From the NCBI GenBank assembly GCA_001296005.1, contig LJHR01000006.1, positions 1 to 64,000 on the forward strand: 64,000 nucleotides of DNA, in the 5' to 3' direction. Below the pieces are notes generated by a model. It did not search any database. It was not told where the DNA came from and saw nothing but the letters and a program-made list of their open reading frames with translations. Origin of the DNA: an alpha proteobacterium AAP38. GTDB lineage: Bacteria > Pseudomonadota > Alphaproteobacteria > Azospirillales > Azospirillaceae. Below, piece after piece: positions 35,099 to 45,526 of this stretch. A program made the translations under genes and the position numbers. Within the stretch, counting starts at the first letter, position 1, and each line of letters opens with the position of its first letter.

Positions 35099-36916
35099 TC
35101 AGGCGGGGTCCGCCGTCGTGATCTTCGGCTTGGGAAGGTCCAGCTTGATGTGCAGTTCCTTCAGCCGATCCGGCGTGGTGGCGTTGGGGGCCTGCATCAG
35201 CAGATCTTCGGCGCGCTGGTTCAGCGGGAAGACGATGACCTCGCGGATGTTCGGCTCGTCGGCCAGCAGCATGACCATGCGGTCGATACCGGGGGCCGAA
35301 CCGCCGTGCGGCGGGGCGCCCAGCTTGAAGGCCGACAGCATGCCGCCGAACTTGGCTTCCAGAACCTCCGGCGGATATCCGGCGATCTCGAACGCCTTGT
35401 ACATAATCTCCGGTTTGTGGTTACGGATGGCGCCGGACGACAGCTCAACCCCGTTACAGACGATGTCGTACTGATAGGCGTTGATGGTCAGCGGGTCCTG
35501 GTTCAGCAGCGCGTCCAGCCCACCCTGCGGCATGGAGAACGGGTTGTGGCTGAAATCGATCTTCTTACGCTCTTCGTCATATTCGAACATCGGGAAATCG
35601 ACGATCCAGCAGAACTTGTAGGTGTCCTTCTCGATCAGGTCCAATTCCTCGGCAATCTTGGTGCGGGCCAGACCGGCTAGCTTGGCGGCGGGGCCGACCT
35701 GATCGCAGACGAAGAAGACGGCATCGCCATCCTTCAGACCCACCAACTCACGCAAGGCCGCCTGGGCTGCTTCCGGCACGAACTTGGCGATGGGACCCTT
35801 GCCGCCCGCCGCCTCGAACAGGATATAGCCGAGGCCCGGCGCGCCCAGGCCACGGGCCCAGTCGTTCAGCTTGTCGAAGAAGCTGCGCGGACGGTCGCTG
35901 ACCGAGGGGGCGCGGATGGCGCGAACCACGCCGCCCTTCTCGATCACACCCTTGAAGGCCTTGAACTCCACATCGTCGCGCTTGAACACTTCCGTCACGT
36001 CGGTGATCAGCAGCGGGTTGCGCAGGTCCGGCTTGTCATTGCCGTATTTCAGCATGGATTCAGCGTACGGAATGCGCACGAACGGGTACGGGGACACGGC
36101 CCGCTTGGTGCCCGTGAAGCTGCTGAATTCCTCAAAAATGCCGTGGATCACCGGCTCAATGGCGGCGAACACGTCTTCCTGGGTGACGAAGCTCATCTCG
36201 AAATCGAGCTGGTAGAACTCACCCGGCGAACGGTCGGCGCGGCTGTCTTCGTCACGGAAGCAGGGGGCGATCTGGAAATAGCGATCAAAGCCCGACACCA
36301 TCAGCAGCTGCTTGAACTGCTGCGGCGCCTGCGGCAGGGCGTAGAACTTGCCGGGGTGGTTACGGCTCGGCACCAGGAAGTCGCGGGCACCCTCCGGGCT
36401 GCTGGCCGTCAGGATCGGGGTCTGGAACTCGACAAACCCCTGCTCGATCATGCGGCGGCGGGCCGACGCGATGACGTTGGAGCGCAGAAGGATGTTCTTC
36501 TGCATCTTCTCGCGGCGCAGGTCCAGGAAACGGTAGCGCAGGCGCAGCTCTTCACCGGCATCCTGCTCGCTGTTGACCTGCAGGGGCAGCGGGTCGGCGG
36601 CAGACTGCAACGACACATCGCGCACCACCACCTCGATATGGCCGGTGGGCAGGTTCTCGTTCACCGTCTCGCCCGTGCGGGCCACCACTTCACCGGTGAT
36701 GGTCACCACCGATTCCAGGCGCAGACCTTCCAGCACCTTGAAATGCGGGGAGGAGGTGTCGACGACCAGCTGCGTGATGCCGAAATGGTCGCGCAGATCG
36801 ACGAACAGCAACTGCCCATGGTCGCGCTTGCGGTTGATCCAGCCGGACAGGCGGACGGTCTGACCGGCATGGTCCAGGCGGAGTTGGCCACAATTATGCG
36901 AGCGATAGGCGTGCAT
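35099..36916 (-). CDS. aspS: Aspartate--tRNA ligase
   Basis: 605 residues. N-terminal OB fold for the anticodon (about 1-105: [23 protein letters not shown]), then the class II catalytic core. Motif 2 appears as [24 protein letters not shown], the bacterial GAD insertion occupies about 290-430, and motif 3 is [16 protein letters not shown]. The ATG at 36916 is where the family begins; the open frame upstream overlaps the next gene and is not coding. The ribosome site is weak. Whether it is discriminating or also charges tRNA-Asn cannot be judged. Confidence 0.96.
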   Translation of the reverse strand: MHAYRSHNCGQLRLDHAGQTVRLSGWINRKRDHGQLLFVDLRDHFGITQLVVDTSSPHFKVLEGLRLESVVTITGEVVARTGETVNENLPTGHIEVVVRDVSLQSAADPLPLQVNSEQDAGEELRLRYRFLDLRREKMQKNILLRSNVIASARRRMIEQGFVEFQTPILTASSPEGARDFLVPSRNHPGKFYALPQAPQQFKQLLMVSGFDRYFQIAPCFRDEDSRADRSPGEFYQLDFEMSFVTQEDVFAAIEPVIHGIFEEFSSFTGTKRAVSPYPFVRIPYAESMLKYGNDKPDLRNPLLITDVTEVFKRDDVEFKAFKGVIEKGGVVRAIRAPSVSDRPRSFFDKLNDWARGLGAPGLGYILFEAAGGKGPIAKFVPEAAQAALRELVGLKDGDAVFFVCDQVGPAAKLAGLARTKIAEELDLIEKDTYKFCWIVDFPMFEYDEERKKIDFSHNPFSMPQGGLDALLNQDPLTINAYQYDIVCNGVELSSGAIRNHKPEIMYKAFEIAGYPPEVLEAKFGGMLSAFKLGAPPHGGSAPGIDRMVMLLADEPNIREVIVFPLNQRAEDLLMQAPNATTPDRLKELHIKLDLPKPKITTADPA

Positions 36917-37040
36917 GGCGGATCGATCCCAGATGCGAACAGGCAACAGAAAGGGGACACCGGCGGCAAAGCCTCCGGCACTTGTCGCGCACACCACACC
37001 GGACGGGCCTTGCTTGTCAAGGCCGGCAAGCGATGTGCTG

Positions 37041-37829
37041 CTACCCGGTTTCCCGCCAGCGCTGAACAATCGCATCGATGGCCCCTTCAACCCGCAACGC
37101 CATCAGCGCCGCCTCCAGCCGGGCCGCCTTGTCCGACCGGTTGAAAGGAAGGCCAATATAATGCGGCGACACGACCAACGGCTTGGGCAACAACCGCACC
37201 TGATCGGCCACGCCGAGGTGCCGCGCCTTCCATTCCAGGGCGAAACGATCCCCCACCACCATGTCGACCCGGCCGGCCGCCAGTTTCAGCAGGGACAGTT
37301 CATCGTTGCGGGCCGGATCGCGGCTGAAATGGGTGGCGCGGTCGAAATCGGAGCCATAGGAATTGCGAAGGGCCGTGCCGATGGTCAGGCCCTGCAGATC
37401 ATCCAGCGTGTTGAAGGTCAGGACGCTGTCGGCGCGCACGGCAAAGGCGATCTCCCCATCCCGGAACGACCCGACAAGGTGGTAATCCCGCCGCCGCTCC
37501 GGCGTTGCCACCATACCGAACAGCAGATCGCACCGCGCCTGCTCCAGCCCCACAATCGCCCGTGACCAGGCCATCTGTTCAATGATGTAGGGCGCGCGGG
37601 CGCGTTGCAGCAGGGCGCGGACGATCTCCACATCCATGCCCACCGCTCCCTTCACGGGGTCGGCCCAGCAATAGGGTGGGAAATCGTTGCTGCAATAGAC
37701 CAGCCAGGGCGGCTCGGCGGCATGGGCGGTGCCGGCGATAAGCAGACCGACGGCACAGACCAGAACATCACGCCGGCCAGAGACCGGCATGGGGGCGGCC
37801 ACTGCATCGCCTGATCCCCGCCTGTTCAC
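37041..37829 (-). CDS. Periplasmic solute-binding protein (SBP_bac_3), possibly Tat-exported
   Basis: 262 residues. Start at GTG 37829, chosen for AAGGA eight bases upstream. A long N-region carries [21 protein letters not shown]; the twin arginine and weak hydrophobic core suggest Tat export, cleaved after AHA. The mature part is an amino-acid-binding-like fold: [44 protein letters not shown] and [15 protein letters not shown]. No transporter genes are near, so it may be an orphan receptor. It is divergent from rnd. Confidence 0.82.
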   Translation of the reverse strand: MNRRGSGDAVAAPMPVSGRRDVLVCAVGLLIAGTAHAAEPPWLVYCSNDFPPYCWADPVKGAVGMDVEIVRALLQRARAPYIIEQMAWSRAIVGLEQARCDLLFGMVATPERRRDYHLVGSFRDGEIAFAVRADSVLTFNTLDDLQGLTIGTALRNSYGSDFDRATHFSRDPARNDELSLLKLAAGRVDMVVGDRFALEWKARHLGVADQVRLLPKPLVVSPHYIGLPFNRSDKAARLEAALMALRVEGAIDAIVQRWRETG

Positions 37830-37963
37830 GGTCAACGTCCTTTCAACGTCGTCCTGCGCGGCATTATATACCGTCCCGGCGGGGGCCGGTTATCAATCTG
37901 CATGCCGGATTGCCGGATATCCGCATTCGACAGCGGCGATGGCGTGTTGTATCACATCCGGCC

Positions 37964-39115
<1,152 letters not shown>

Positions 39116-39124
39116 CGGTGATCC

Positions 39125-39223
39125 AGCGTAGGTCAGGTCGAGCCAAAGGCGAGCCCTGACAGAGTAGGCCTTCGATCCATATACCTGTCAGGGCGCGGCT
39201 TCTGCCGCGACCTGACCTACGCT
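39125..39223. repeat. Three-way-junction inverted repeat element
   Basis: Outer stem of 16 bp (AGCGTAGGTCAGGTCG with its exact complement at 39208-39223). Inside are a 9-bp stem GCCCTGACA/TGTCAGGGC (39153-39161 with 39186-39194) and a hairpin GCGGC-TTCT-GCCGC (39195-39208). It lies just after rnd and is unrelated in sequence to the other element family. Confidence 0.75.
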
Positions 39224-39238
39224 TTACCGCCAAAAAGA

Positions 39239-39268
39239 AAAACCGCCGAGGTTTCCCCCGGCGGTTTT
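39239..39268. terminator. Bidirectional terminator between rnd and ndk
   Basis: AAAACCGCCG and CGGCGGTTTT pair over 10 bp with a 10-nt loop, with A-rich and T-rich sides. It serves both convergent genes. Confidence 0.85.
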
Positions 39269-39311
39269 CTTCAGATGCGCGTTCCTGTCGGAACCGTCAA
39301 CCGTGGCTGAA

Positions 39312-39734
39312 TCAGCCGACGATCTCGGTACCTGCGAAGAAGTAGGCGATCTCGATCTTGGCGTTGTCCAGGCTGTCGGAGCCATGGACGGAGTTCGCCT
39401 CGATGCTCTCGGCGAAGTCCTTGCGGATCGTGCCGGCGGCGGCGTTGGCCGGGTTGGTGGCGCCCATGATCTCGCGGTTGCGAGCCACAGCGTTCTCACC
39501 TTCCAGAACCTGCACGACCACCGGGCCGGAGATCATGAAGGACACCAGCTCGCCGAAGAACGGACGCTCGCGGTGAACGTCGTAGAACTGCTCGGCCTGC
39601 TGCTTGGACAGCCAGACGCGCTTCTGGGCAACGATGCGCAGGCCGGCTTCTTCGAAGCGGGCGTTGATCTTGCCGGTCAGGTTGCGGCGGGTCGCGTCGG
39701 GCTTGACGATCGACAGCGTCCGTTCGACAGCCAT
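39312..39734 (-). CDS. ndk: Nucleoside diphosphate kinase
   Basis: 140 residues. Equilibrates NTP and NDP pools through a phosphohistidine. The active His is H117 in [10 protein letters not shown], and the family block [18 protein letters not shown] opens the protein. GGAGAT lies five bases before the ATG at 39734. Monocistronic, converging with rnd. Confidence 0.97.
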   Translation of the reverse strand: MAVERTLSIVKPDATRRNLTGKINARFEEAGLRIVAQKRVWLSKQQAEQFYDVHRERPFFGELVSFMISGPVVVQVLEGENAVARNREIMGATNPANAAAGTIRKDFAESIEANSVHGSDSLDNAKIEIAYFFAGTEIVG

Positions 39735-39873
39735 GGGTATCTCCATAAGACATAAGGCTTGAAACTGCGGCGGCTTATACAGGGGGACTTTCCGCGCCGC
39801 AACGCCGAATCCGGCGGGCCATGTATGCGTCCCGCTTCTGCACCTGTCCGCTTTATGCTATGGGGCGGGCATC

Positions 39874-41790
39874 ATGCTGCAGATCACCGACCTCACCTAT
39901 CGCATCGCCGGCCGCCTGTTGCTGGATCAGGCCTCTGTCACCATCCCCGCCGGCCACCGTGTGGCGCTGGTGGGCAGGAACGGCACGGGCAAATCCACCC
40001 TGCTGCGCCTGATTGCCGGCGAGGTGCAGGGCGATGCCGGGTCCATCACCCTGCCCACCGGCCTGAAGATGGGTTGGGTGAAACAGGAAGCGCCGGGCAG
40101 CGAGATGTCGCTGATCGATGCCGTGCTGGCCGCCGATACTGAACGCACCGCGTTGCTGGCCGAGGCGGAGACAGCGACCGATCCGTTGCGCATCGCGGAA
40201 ATCCATCACCGCCTGTCCGATATCCAGGCCCATTCGGCAGAGGCGCGGGCCGCGCGCATTCTGTCGGGCCTGGGTTTTGATGCCGACGCACAGCGGCGGC
40301 CCTGTTCGGATTTCTCCGGCGGTTGGCGCATGCGTGTGGCGCTGGCCGGCGTGCTGTTTGCCGAACCCGACCTGCTGCTGCTGGACGAGCCGACCAACCA
40401 TCTGGATCTGGAAGCGACCCTGTGGCTGGAGGAATATCTACGCAACTACCCGCACACGATGCTGATCGTGTCCCATGACCGTGGCCTGCTGAACCGCGTG
40501 CCGACCAGCATCGTGCATCTGGATCAGTTGAAGCTGACCGCCTATGGCGGCAATTACGATCAGTTCGTGCAGGTCCGCACCATGCGGATGGAGCATGCCA
40601 AGGCCCAGGCCGCCAAGCAGGACGCCCAGCGCGCGCACCTGCAGGCCTTCGTGGACCGGTTCCGCGCCAAGGCCAGCAAGGCCACCCAGGCGCAATCGAA
40701 ACTGAAAGCGATTGAACGGCTGGGCCCGCGCATCCAGGTCATTGACGACACGCCCGTCAATTTCAACTTCCCCTCGCCCGACGAACTGGCCCCGCCGCTG
40801 ATTCGGCTGGACGATGTTTCCGTCGGTTATGGCGACAGGGTGGTGTTGCGAAAGCTGGGCCTGCGCATCGATGCCGATGACCGCATCGCGCTCTTGGGCG
40901 CCAACGGCAATGGCAAGTCGACGCTGGTCAAGCTGCTGGCCGGTCGCCTGGGCACCATGGGCGGGGAGATGTTCCGCTCAAGCAAGCTGCGTGTCGGCTA
41001 TTTTGCACAACATCAGTCAGATGAGCTGAACCTGGGTTGGACGGCCCTGCAACAGATGCAGTCGGTGATGCCGGCGGGTACACTGGAGGGGCAGGCGCGG
41101 TCGCATCTGGGCCGCTTCGGCTTTACCCAGCCCAAGGCCGATACCAAGATCAGCAGCCTGTCGGGCGGGGAGAAGGCCAAGCTGCTGCTGGCCATGATGA
41201 CCCGCGACGCGCCGCATATCCTGATGCTGGACGAACCGACCAACCATCTGGATATCGACAGCCGCGAGGCGCTGGTCGAGGCGCTGAACGAGTATGAAGG
41301 CGCGGTGATCGTCATCAGCCACGACCCTTATCTGGTGGAGCTGACCGCCGACCGCCTGTGGCTGGTAAATGACGGCACCTGCAAGCCGTTCGAGGGCGAC
41401 CTGGACGATTACAAGCGCCTGCTGCTGGAGAAAAGCCGGGCAGAGCGCGCGGCTGCCGCTGGCGTCGGCGGGGGTACTGCCGCCGACAAGTCCGGCGGGC
41501 GCGATGCGCGCAAGGACGAACGCCGGGCAGCGGCAGAGTTGCGTCAGCAACTGGCCCCGCTGCGCCGGCAGATCGAGGCGCTTGAGAAGAAAATGGCCAC
41601 CCTGACCAAGCGCAAGACGGAGCTGGAGGCCAAACTGGCCGATCCCAAGCTTTATGAAGGGCCGTCGGACAAGGTGTCGAAGTTGCAGATTGAGCTGGGT
41701 TCCGTCGCCAACGACCTGGAGGGCGTGGAAATGGAATGGCTGGACCTGTCCGAACAGATGGAAACGGCGCTGGCGGCGGGCGGGGTATAG
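39874..41790 (+). CDS. ABC-F family ATPase (YheS/Uup type)
   Basis: 638 residues, a soluble protein with two ABC domains and no membrane segment. Domain 1: Walker A GRNGTGKSTLLR, signature FSGGWRMRVALA, Walker B LLLLDEPTNHLD. Domain 2: GANGNGKSTLVK, SLSGGEKAKLLLA, ILMLDEPTNHLDI. Between them lies the P-site tRNA-interaction linker (about 225-295), and the C-terminus is a charged coiled coil (about 550-625). ABC-F proteins act on the ribosome. The exact subfamily is uncertain. Confidence 0.93.
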   Translation: MLQITDLTYRIAGRLLLDQASVTIPAGHRVALVGRNGTGKSTLLRLIAGEVQGDAGSITLPTGLKMGWVKQEAPGSEMSLIDAVLAADTERTALLAEAETATDPLRIAEIHHRLSDIQAHSAEARAARILSGLGFDADAQRRPCSDFSGGWRMRVALAGVLFAEPDLLLLDEPTNHLDLEATLWLEEYLRNYPHTMLIVSHDRGLLNRVPTSIVHLDQLKLTAYGGNYDQFVQVRTMRMEHAKAQAAKQDAQRAHLQAFVDRFRAKASKATQAQSKLKAIERLGPRIQVIDDTPVNFNFPSPDELAPPLIRLDDVSVGYGDRVVLRKLGLRIDADDRIALLGANGNGKSTLVKLLAGRLGTMGGEMFRSSKLRVGYFAQHQSDELNLGWTALQQMQSVMPAGTLEGQARSHLGRFGFTQPKADTKISSLSGGEKAKLLLAMMTRDAPHILMLDEPTNHLDIDSREALVEALNEYEGAVIVISHDPYLVELTADRLWLVNDGTCKPFEGDLDDYKRLLLEKSRAERAAAAGVGGGTAADKSGGRDARKDERRAAAELRQQLAPLRRQIEALEKKMATLTKRKTELEAKLADPKLYEGPSDKVSKLQIELGSVANDLEGVEMEWLDLSEQMETALAAGGV

Positions 41791-41837
41791 GCCCAATCTC
41801 CCTTGATCGTGCCCGACCCAGGGAGATGTCGTGTTCC

Positions 41838-41909
41838 CTCAATCGCCGGGCGCCCGCATCCGCGGGCTTGGCTTTCGGCGCATGAGCGCCGGGCTGGCAG
41901 TCGCCAGCC
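41838..41909 (+). repeat. Full copy (E) of dispersed structured element
   Basis: CCTCAATCGCCGGGC, GCCCGC-ATCC-GCGGGC, linker TTGGCTTTC, GGCGC-ATGA-GCGCC, and GGCTGGC-AGTC-GCCAGCC. A further 7-bp stem ATCTCCC/GGGAGAT (41796-41827) lies upstream. It follows the ABC-F gene in the same orientation. Confidence 0.8.
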
Positions 41910-42015
41910 TGCAAGCAGATGCGGCGAGACATCCCAGGCTTGTCACGGGGCTGTCGTTGCATTGCGGCATTGGGCATGCCATGTCTGATGCTGGTATCAC
42001 CGTCAGGTTGACAGA

Positions 42016-42612
42016 ATGATCCATCGCCACGCCACGGTCCGCACGCATCAAGACGCCAGCGCCGCCTGGCTGTTCTTCAAGCGCTGGCTGGCCAATCCGC
42101 TGAGCATGGCGTCCATCACCCCATCCGCCCCGTCCCTGTCGCGCCTGATGGCCGAACAGATCACACGCGGACCGGACGAGGTGGTGGTGGAGTTTGGTGG
42201 CGGCACCGGATCGGTGACCCGCGCCATCCTGGAAGCGGGTGTGCCCGCCGACAAGCTCTACACCGTCGAGCGCGACCCCGAGCTGGCGGATTATCTGCGC
42301 CGGCATTATCCCGGCATCCATGTGCTGGAAGGCGACGTGGCCGATATCCGCACCATGCTGCCCGATGATGTGAAGGGCAAGGTGGGCACGGTCCTGGTCT
42401 GCCTGCCCATGATCTTGATCCCGGCAGAGGATCAGGGCCGCATCGTCGACGCCATCTTCGACATTATGCCGCCGGGCCGCGCCTTCTATTCCTACACCTA
42501 TTCCGCCCGTTCCCCAGTGAAGCGCCGGGCGCTGAGCCTAAAGGGCCGCCGCGTTGGCTTCACCATCGCCAATATCCCGCCGGCCAGCGTCTGGCGGTTC
42601 TGGCGGGAATAG
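42016..42612 (+). CDS. Phospholipid N-methyltransferase-like SAM methyltransferase
   Basis: 198 residues. Class I methyltransferase: motif I VVVEFGGGTGSVTRAIL, YTVERDPELADYLR (acidic ribose contact), HVLEGDVADI and VLVCLPMILI. The early FFKRWLANPLSMASITPSAPSLSRLMA segment is typical of the COG3963 group that includes phospholipid N-methyltransferase PmtA. Phosphatidylcholine synthesis is plausible but not proven, since the group also holds rRNA-dimethylase-like members. Confidence 0.8.
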   Translation: MIHRHATVRTHQDASAAWLFFKRWLANPLSMASITPSAPSLSRLMAEQITRGPDEVVVEFGGGTGSVTRAILEAGVPADKLYTVERDPELADYLRRHYPGIHVLEGDVADIRTMLPDDVKGKVGTVLVCLPMILIPAEDQGRIVDAIFDIMPPGRAFYSYTYSARSPVKRRALSLKGRRVGFTIANIPPASVWRFWRE

Positions 42613-42690
42613 GGTTACCGCCACACAACCGCTTGCATAGACGACCCCGCATGGCATCCTGGCTCTGGTCGGGAATGGTGGAGAAGCCGC

Positions 42691-44307
42691 ATGCGGGTTC
42701 TGTCGGGATTACTTGTGGCCATCTGCTTGGCAAACGCACACCCCGCACAGGCCTGGGCGCCGCAACGGCTGGGTGTCAGCGAAGAGACCTTGCTCAGTCA
42801 TCTGGAAAATGGCTGGCCGATCGAACAGGCGCATTACTCGTTCTGCATCCATGTAGATATCGACCGGGAGGGCCGCGTCCTGCCGGGCACCAAGCTGTCA
42901 TCGCGATGGGCGGGGGACAGGCCGCCGCCGCCACCCGAGCCAACAACCCAGGACATCTGGCGCAAGGACAGGGACAGGATGCTGGAACTGGCAAAAGGCC
43001 TGCGCTTCCGGCCCGTCACCTGGCAGGGCGCCCCCGTCATGGCCGCCGGCAGGTTGTGTTTTCCCCGTTCCATGGTCCGGGTAGAGGATTGGCTGCCGAA
43101 CCCACCGGCCTTCCCGGGCATCAAACAGTGGGACGATGTAGAAATCGGCATGCGCCGTGCCCGTTGTCTGGGCTGCTCCATTTACGATGTTTGGATCACG
43201 GGAGCCGGCACGGTGGTTTTCAGCGGTCATTCCACGGCATTGTCAGGCAAGTTCAAGACCAGCATCCCGCCTTCCAAGGTCCAGGAACTGGTGGAGCGTT
43301 TTCGGCAGGCCCGGTTTTTGGCCATGCGTGATCGATACGATATGCGCTTTCCCCATCAGGGCTACACGACCCTTTGGCTCAGGATCGGCAAGCTGGAAAA
43401 AACTGTGTACAGCAGCACCTACAGCGAGGAACTGGGCCGCCCTGCCATATTCAATGATCTGGCGAACGCGATTGATGATACCACCGGCACGGTGCGTTGG
43501 GTGAAAGGTGACCCCGGGACGGTTCCTTTCCTGGTGACATCCGGAACTGACTTAGCCTCGCCGGCGGTCGTGGCGCTGGCGCAGGAAATGATCCGCACGG
43601 GTAACGCGCAGGTCCTGATTGGCTTGGTCGATCAGGACCTGCCACTGGATCAGGTCGTGGACGCAAACGGACTGAATTTCTGGTCAGACAGCCCTATAGG
43701 AAATCTGCCGCTGGGTCAGGCCCTGCTGATGATGTCGTTACGGGATAACCTGCCCGACCTGTTCAGCAGGATGCAGGCGAAAGGATGGGTGAAACGGACC
43801 CCTCCCCCCTTTCTCCAACGGTTCAGGCTGACCAATCCCGATATTATCCGCGCTCTTGACGCCGCTGGGATCGAGCAGCCCTACTGGCCGCCGGAGCAGG
43901 TGGTTTCCTCTCCTGAAAAATGCTCGATCATGTCCTGGCCAAGCGCAAGCCAGGTCAGCGGGGCGGAGGAAACGCAACTCCTGGAATGCACACAGGAACT
44001 GCTGCGGCGTGGCGTCAAGCTGGACCGACCGGAAATGGACGGCTATCGCTATGTGGACCATGCTGCCCTGTCCAGCCTGAAAGTAGCGCGATACCTGCTG
44101 TCAAACGGACCGCAGCCGCGCCTGCCGCCCGACGACAATGGCTATCACAATCTCGATATCGGCCATGACGCCACCATCCTGACCCTGCTGGAGGCCGGCA
44201 TAGACCCGCGCGGACGCGACGGTACCGCGAGCGCGCTGCGCAAGGCCGCCACCAAAAAGCCCCTTCCCGCCACCCTGGAATGGCTGGACGCACACGGTAT
44301 TCATTGA
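42691..44307 (+). CDS. Exported DUF6438 protein with TonB-C-like and ankyrin-like parts
   Basis: 538 residues. Signal peptide to about residue 21 (AHPAQA). Residues about 45-125 resemble a TonB C-terminal-like beta module (FCIHVDIDREGRVLPGT ... LRFRPVTWQGAPVMA). About 145-265 match DUF6438 (RRARCLGCSIYDVWITGAGTVVFSG then FRQARFLAMRDRYD and TTLWLRIGKLEKTVY). The C-terminal half has ankyrin-like helical pairs (DIIRALDAAGIEQP, VARYLLSNGPQPRLP, ILTLLEAGIDPRGRDG). GGAGAAG precedes the ATG. Role unknown; domain limits are by eye. Confidence 0.75.
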   Translation: MRVLSGLLVAICLANAHPAQAWAPQRLGVSEETLLSHLENGWPIEQAHYSFCIHVDIDREGRVLPGTKLSSRWAGDRPPPPPEPTTQDIWRKDRDRMLELAKGLRFRPVTWQGAPVMAAGRLCFPRSMVRVEDWLPNPPAFPGIKQWDDVEIGMRRARCLGCSIYDVWITGAGTVVFSGHSTALSGKFKTSIPPSKVQELVERFRQARFLAMRDRYDMRFPHQGYTTLWLRIGKLEKTVYSSTYSEELGRPAIFNDLANAIDDTTGTVRWVKGDPGTVPFLVTSGTDLASPAVVALAQEMIRTGNAQVLIGLVDQDLPLDQVVDANGLNFWSDSPIGNLPLGQALLMMSLRDNLPDLFSRMQAKGWVKRTPPPFLQRFRLTNPDIIRALDAAGIEQPYWPPEQVVSSPEKCSIMSWPSASQVSGAEETQLLECTQELLRRGVKLDRPEMDGYRYVDHAALSSLKVARYLLSNGPQPRLPPDDNGYHNLDIGHDATILTLLEAGIDPRGRDGTASALRKAATKKPLPATLEWLDAHGIH

Positions 44308-44323
44308 TGTCCCCGAACGCAAA

Positions 44324-44349
44324 ACGGGGCGCTGTTGCCAGCGCCCCGT
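44324..44349. terminator. Terminator-like hairpin between DUF6438 gene and phasin
   Basis: ACGGGGCGCTG-TTGC-CAGCGCCCCGT, an 11-bp stem between two convergent genes, with AAAA on its left giving a T-run in the phasin direction. Confidence 0.75.
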
Positions 44350-44381
44350 CCGCGAATTCAAAAGGCCTGTGAGGCGCCGTA

Positions 44382-45197
44382 TCAGGCGGCCTTCAGCTTC
44401 GACAGCTTTTCGACCGTCGCGTTGACGCGGGCGGTGATCGGCTCGGCGGCCTCGTTGGCGACCTTGATGCCGGCTTCGGAGACCTTGGTGGCCTCGGCGA
44501 CGATGGCGTCGAAGGAGGACTTGGCGAATTCGGTCTGCAGGTCGACCAGTTCCTTCACCGACTTCACGGCGAACAGGGCCTTGGTGGTCGCGACCGACTG
44601 CTCATACTGGGCCTGGGTGAAGGCGGCGATTTCCTTCGACAGGGCTTCAAAGCCCTTGGACAGGATCGTGGAAGAAGCCACGAAAGCCTCCACATTCTCC
44701 TTCTGGAAGCCGACGACATCTTCGAACGTGGCGAAAACCTGCTTGCTCATCTTTTCCACCTTTTCCTTGGTATAGGCGACAGCCTGGACAACGTCTTTTG
44801 CCGCAGGAGCGGCGGGTTCAATGGCCGCTGGAACGGCCGGGGCGGCCACCGCTTCCGGGGTCGGGGCGGAGGCAGGGGCGGCCTTGGGGGCCGCCGATTT
44901 CGCTTCTTTGGGCGCCGCCGGCTTCACCGCCGCCTTGGGCGCGGCTGCCTTCGGCACCTCGGGGGCCACGGCCACCGGGGTCTCTACGGCCACAGGCGTC
45001 GGCGCTGCTTCAGCGGGGGCGGTCTTCACCTCCTCCACCGCATGCGCGACAACCGGGGTCAGCGTTTCGACCGCCACGGGCGCGGGGGCCACAGGAGCTT
45101 CTGTAATCTTTTCAGCCGGCGGAACCACCGCAGGCTTCGCAACGACTTTCTTGGGCGTCGTGCCAGCCACGGGCCCCTTCGGCGTGCGGGTTGCCAT
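44382..45197 (-). CDS. Phasin family protein (PHA granule coat)
   Basis: 271 residues. The C-terminal 130 residues are the phasin domain: long amphipathic helices with FATFEDVVGFQKENVEAFV and VKELVDLQTEFAKSSFDAIVA. The N-terminal 135 are a low-complexity Ala/Pro/Lys/Val linker, as in several alphaproteobacterial phasins. It coats polyhydroxyalkanoate granules and points to carbon storage in this organism. AAGGAG precedes the ATG. Its promoter carries two PhaR-like sites. Confidence 0.9.
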   Translation of the reverse strand: MATRTPKGPVAGTTPKKVVAKPAVVPPAEKITEAPVAPAPVAVETLTPVVAHAVEEVKTAPAEAAPTPVAVETPVAVAPEVPKAAAPKAAVKPAAPKEAKSAAPKAAPASAPTPEAVAAPAVPAAIEPAAPAAKDVVQAVAYTKEKVEKMSKQVFATFEDVVGFQKENVEAFVASSTILSKGFEALSKEIAAFTQAQYEQSVATTKALFAVKSVKELVDLQTEFAKSSFDAIVAEATKVSEAGIKVANEAAEPITARVNATVEKLSKLKAA

Positions 45198-45302
45198 ATG
45201 CTATCTCCTTCGCGCTCTGTCGTTGCCGGTCCGCTGGTGCAGCCCCGGCACCGGTCGCCGCCTCATTGTCCCGTCGCGGGCCTGTCGGCCTGGACCTGGA
45301 CG

Positions 45303-45317
45303 TGCTGCAATGCAGCA
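45303..45317. promoter_or_regulatory. PhaR-like operator at phasin transcription start
   Basis: TGCTGCAATGCAGCA contains CTGC-N3-GCAG, the motif reported for the PHA-responsive repressor PhaR. It covers the predicted start point (about 45318) of the phasin promoter. Confidence 0.55.
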
Positions 45318-45325
45318 TGTGGATA

Positions 45326-45354
45326 GATATATCGGCACGATGGAGATGAGTCAA
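45326..45354 (-). promoter_or_regulatory. Phasin promoter
   Basis: Minus-strand TTGACT (45349-45354), exactly 17 bp, TATATC (45326-45331). The 45198-45526 gap also serves the divergent protease gene; nothing else is seen in it. Confidence 0.7.
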
Positions 45355-45364
45355 GGCGCTTTTG

Positions 45365-45373
45365 TGCAGTGCA
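45365..45373. promoter_or_regulatory. Second PhaR-like half-matching site
   Basis: TGC-AGT-GCA within TTGTGCAGTGCAACAA, just upstream of the phasin -35 box. It has the same TGC-N3-GCA core as the downstream site, so the promoter is bracketed. Confidence 0.4.
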
Positions 45374-45526
45374 ACAAAAATGAAGCCCGTCCATTCGGAT
45401 AGGGTCCGTGGCCCGCCCGCACATGCCGTGCCGTCGCGGCGGGGATGTTCGCTTTTTGGTTTCGCGGGTGGGGGTGGGCATGACAGGATGCCGGCCCTTC
45501 CGCATCGCACCCGGAGCCGCTGGCCC

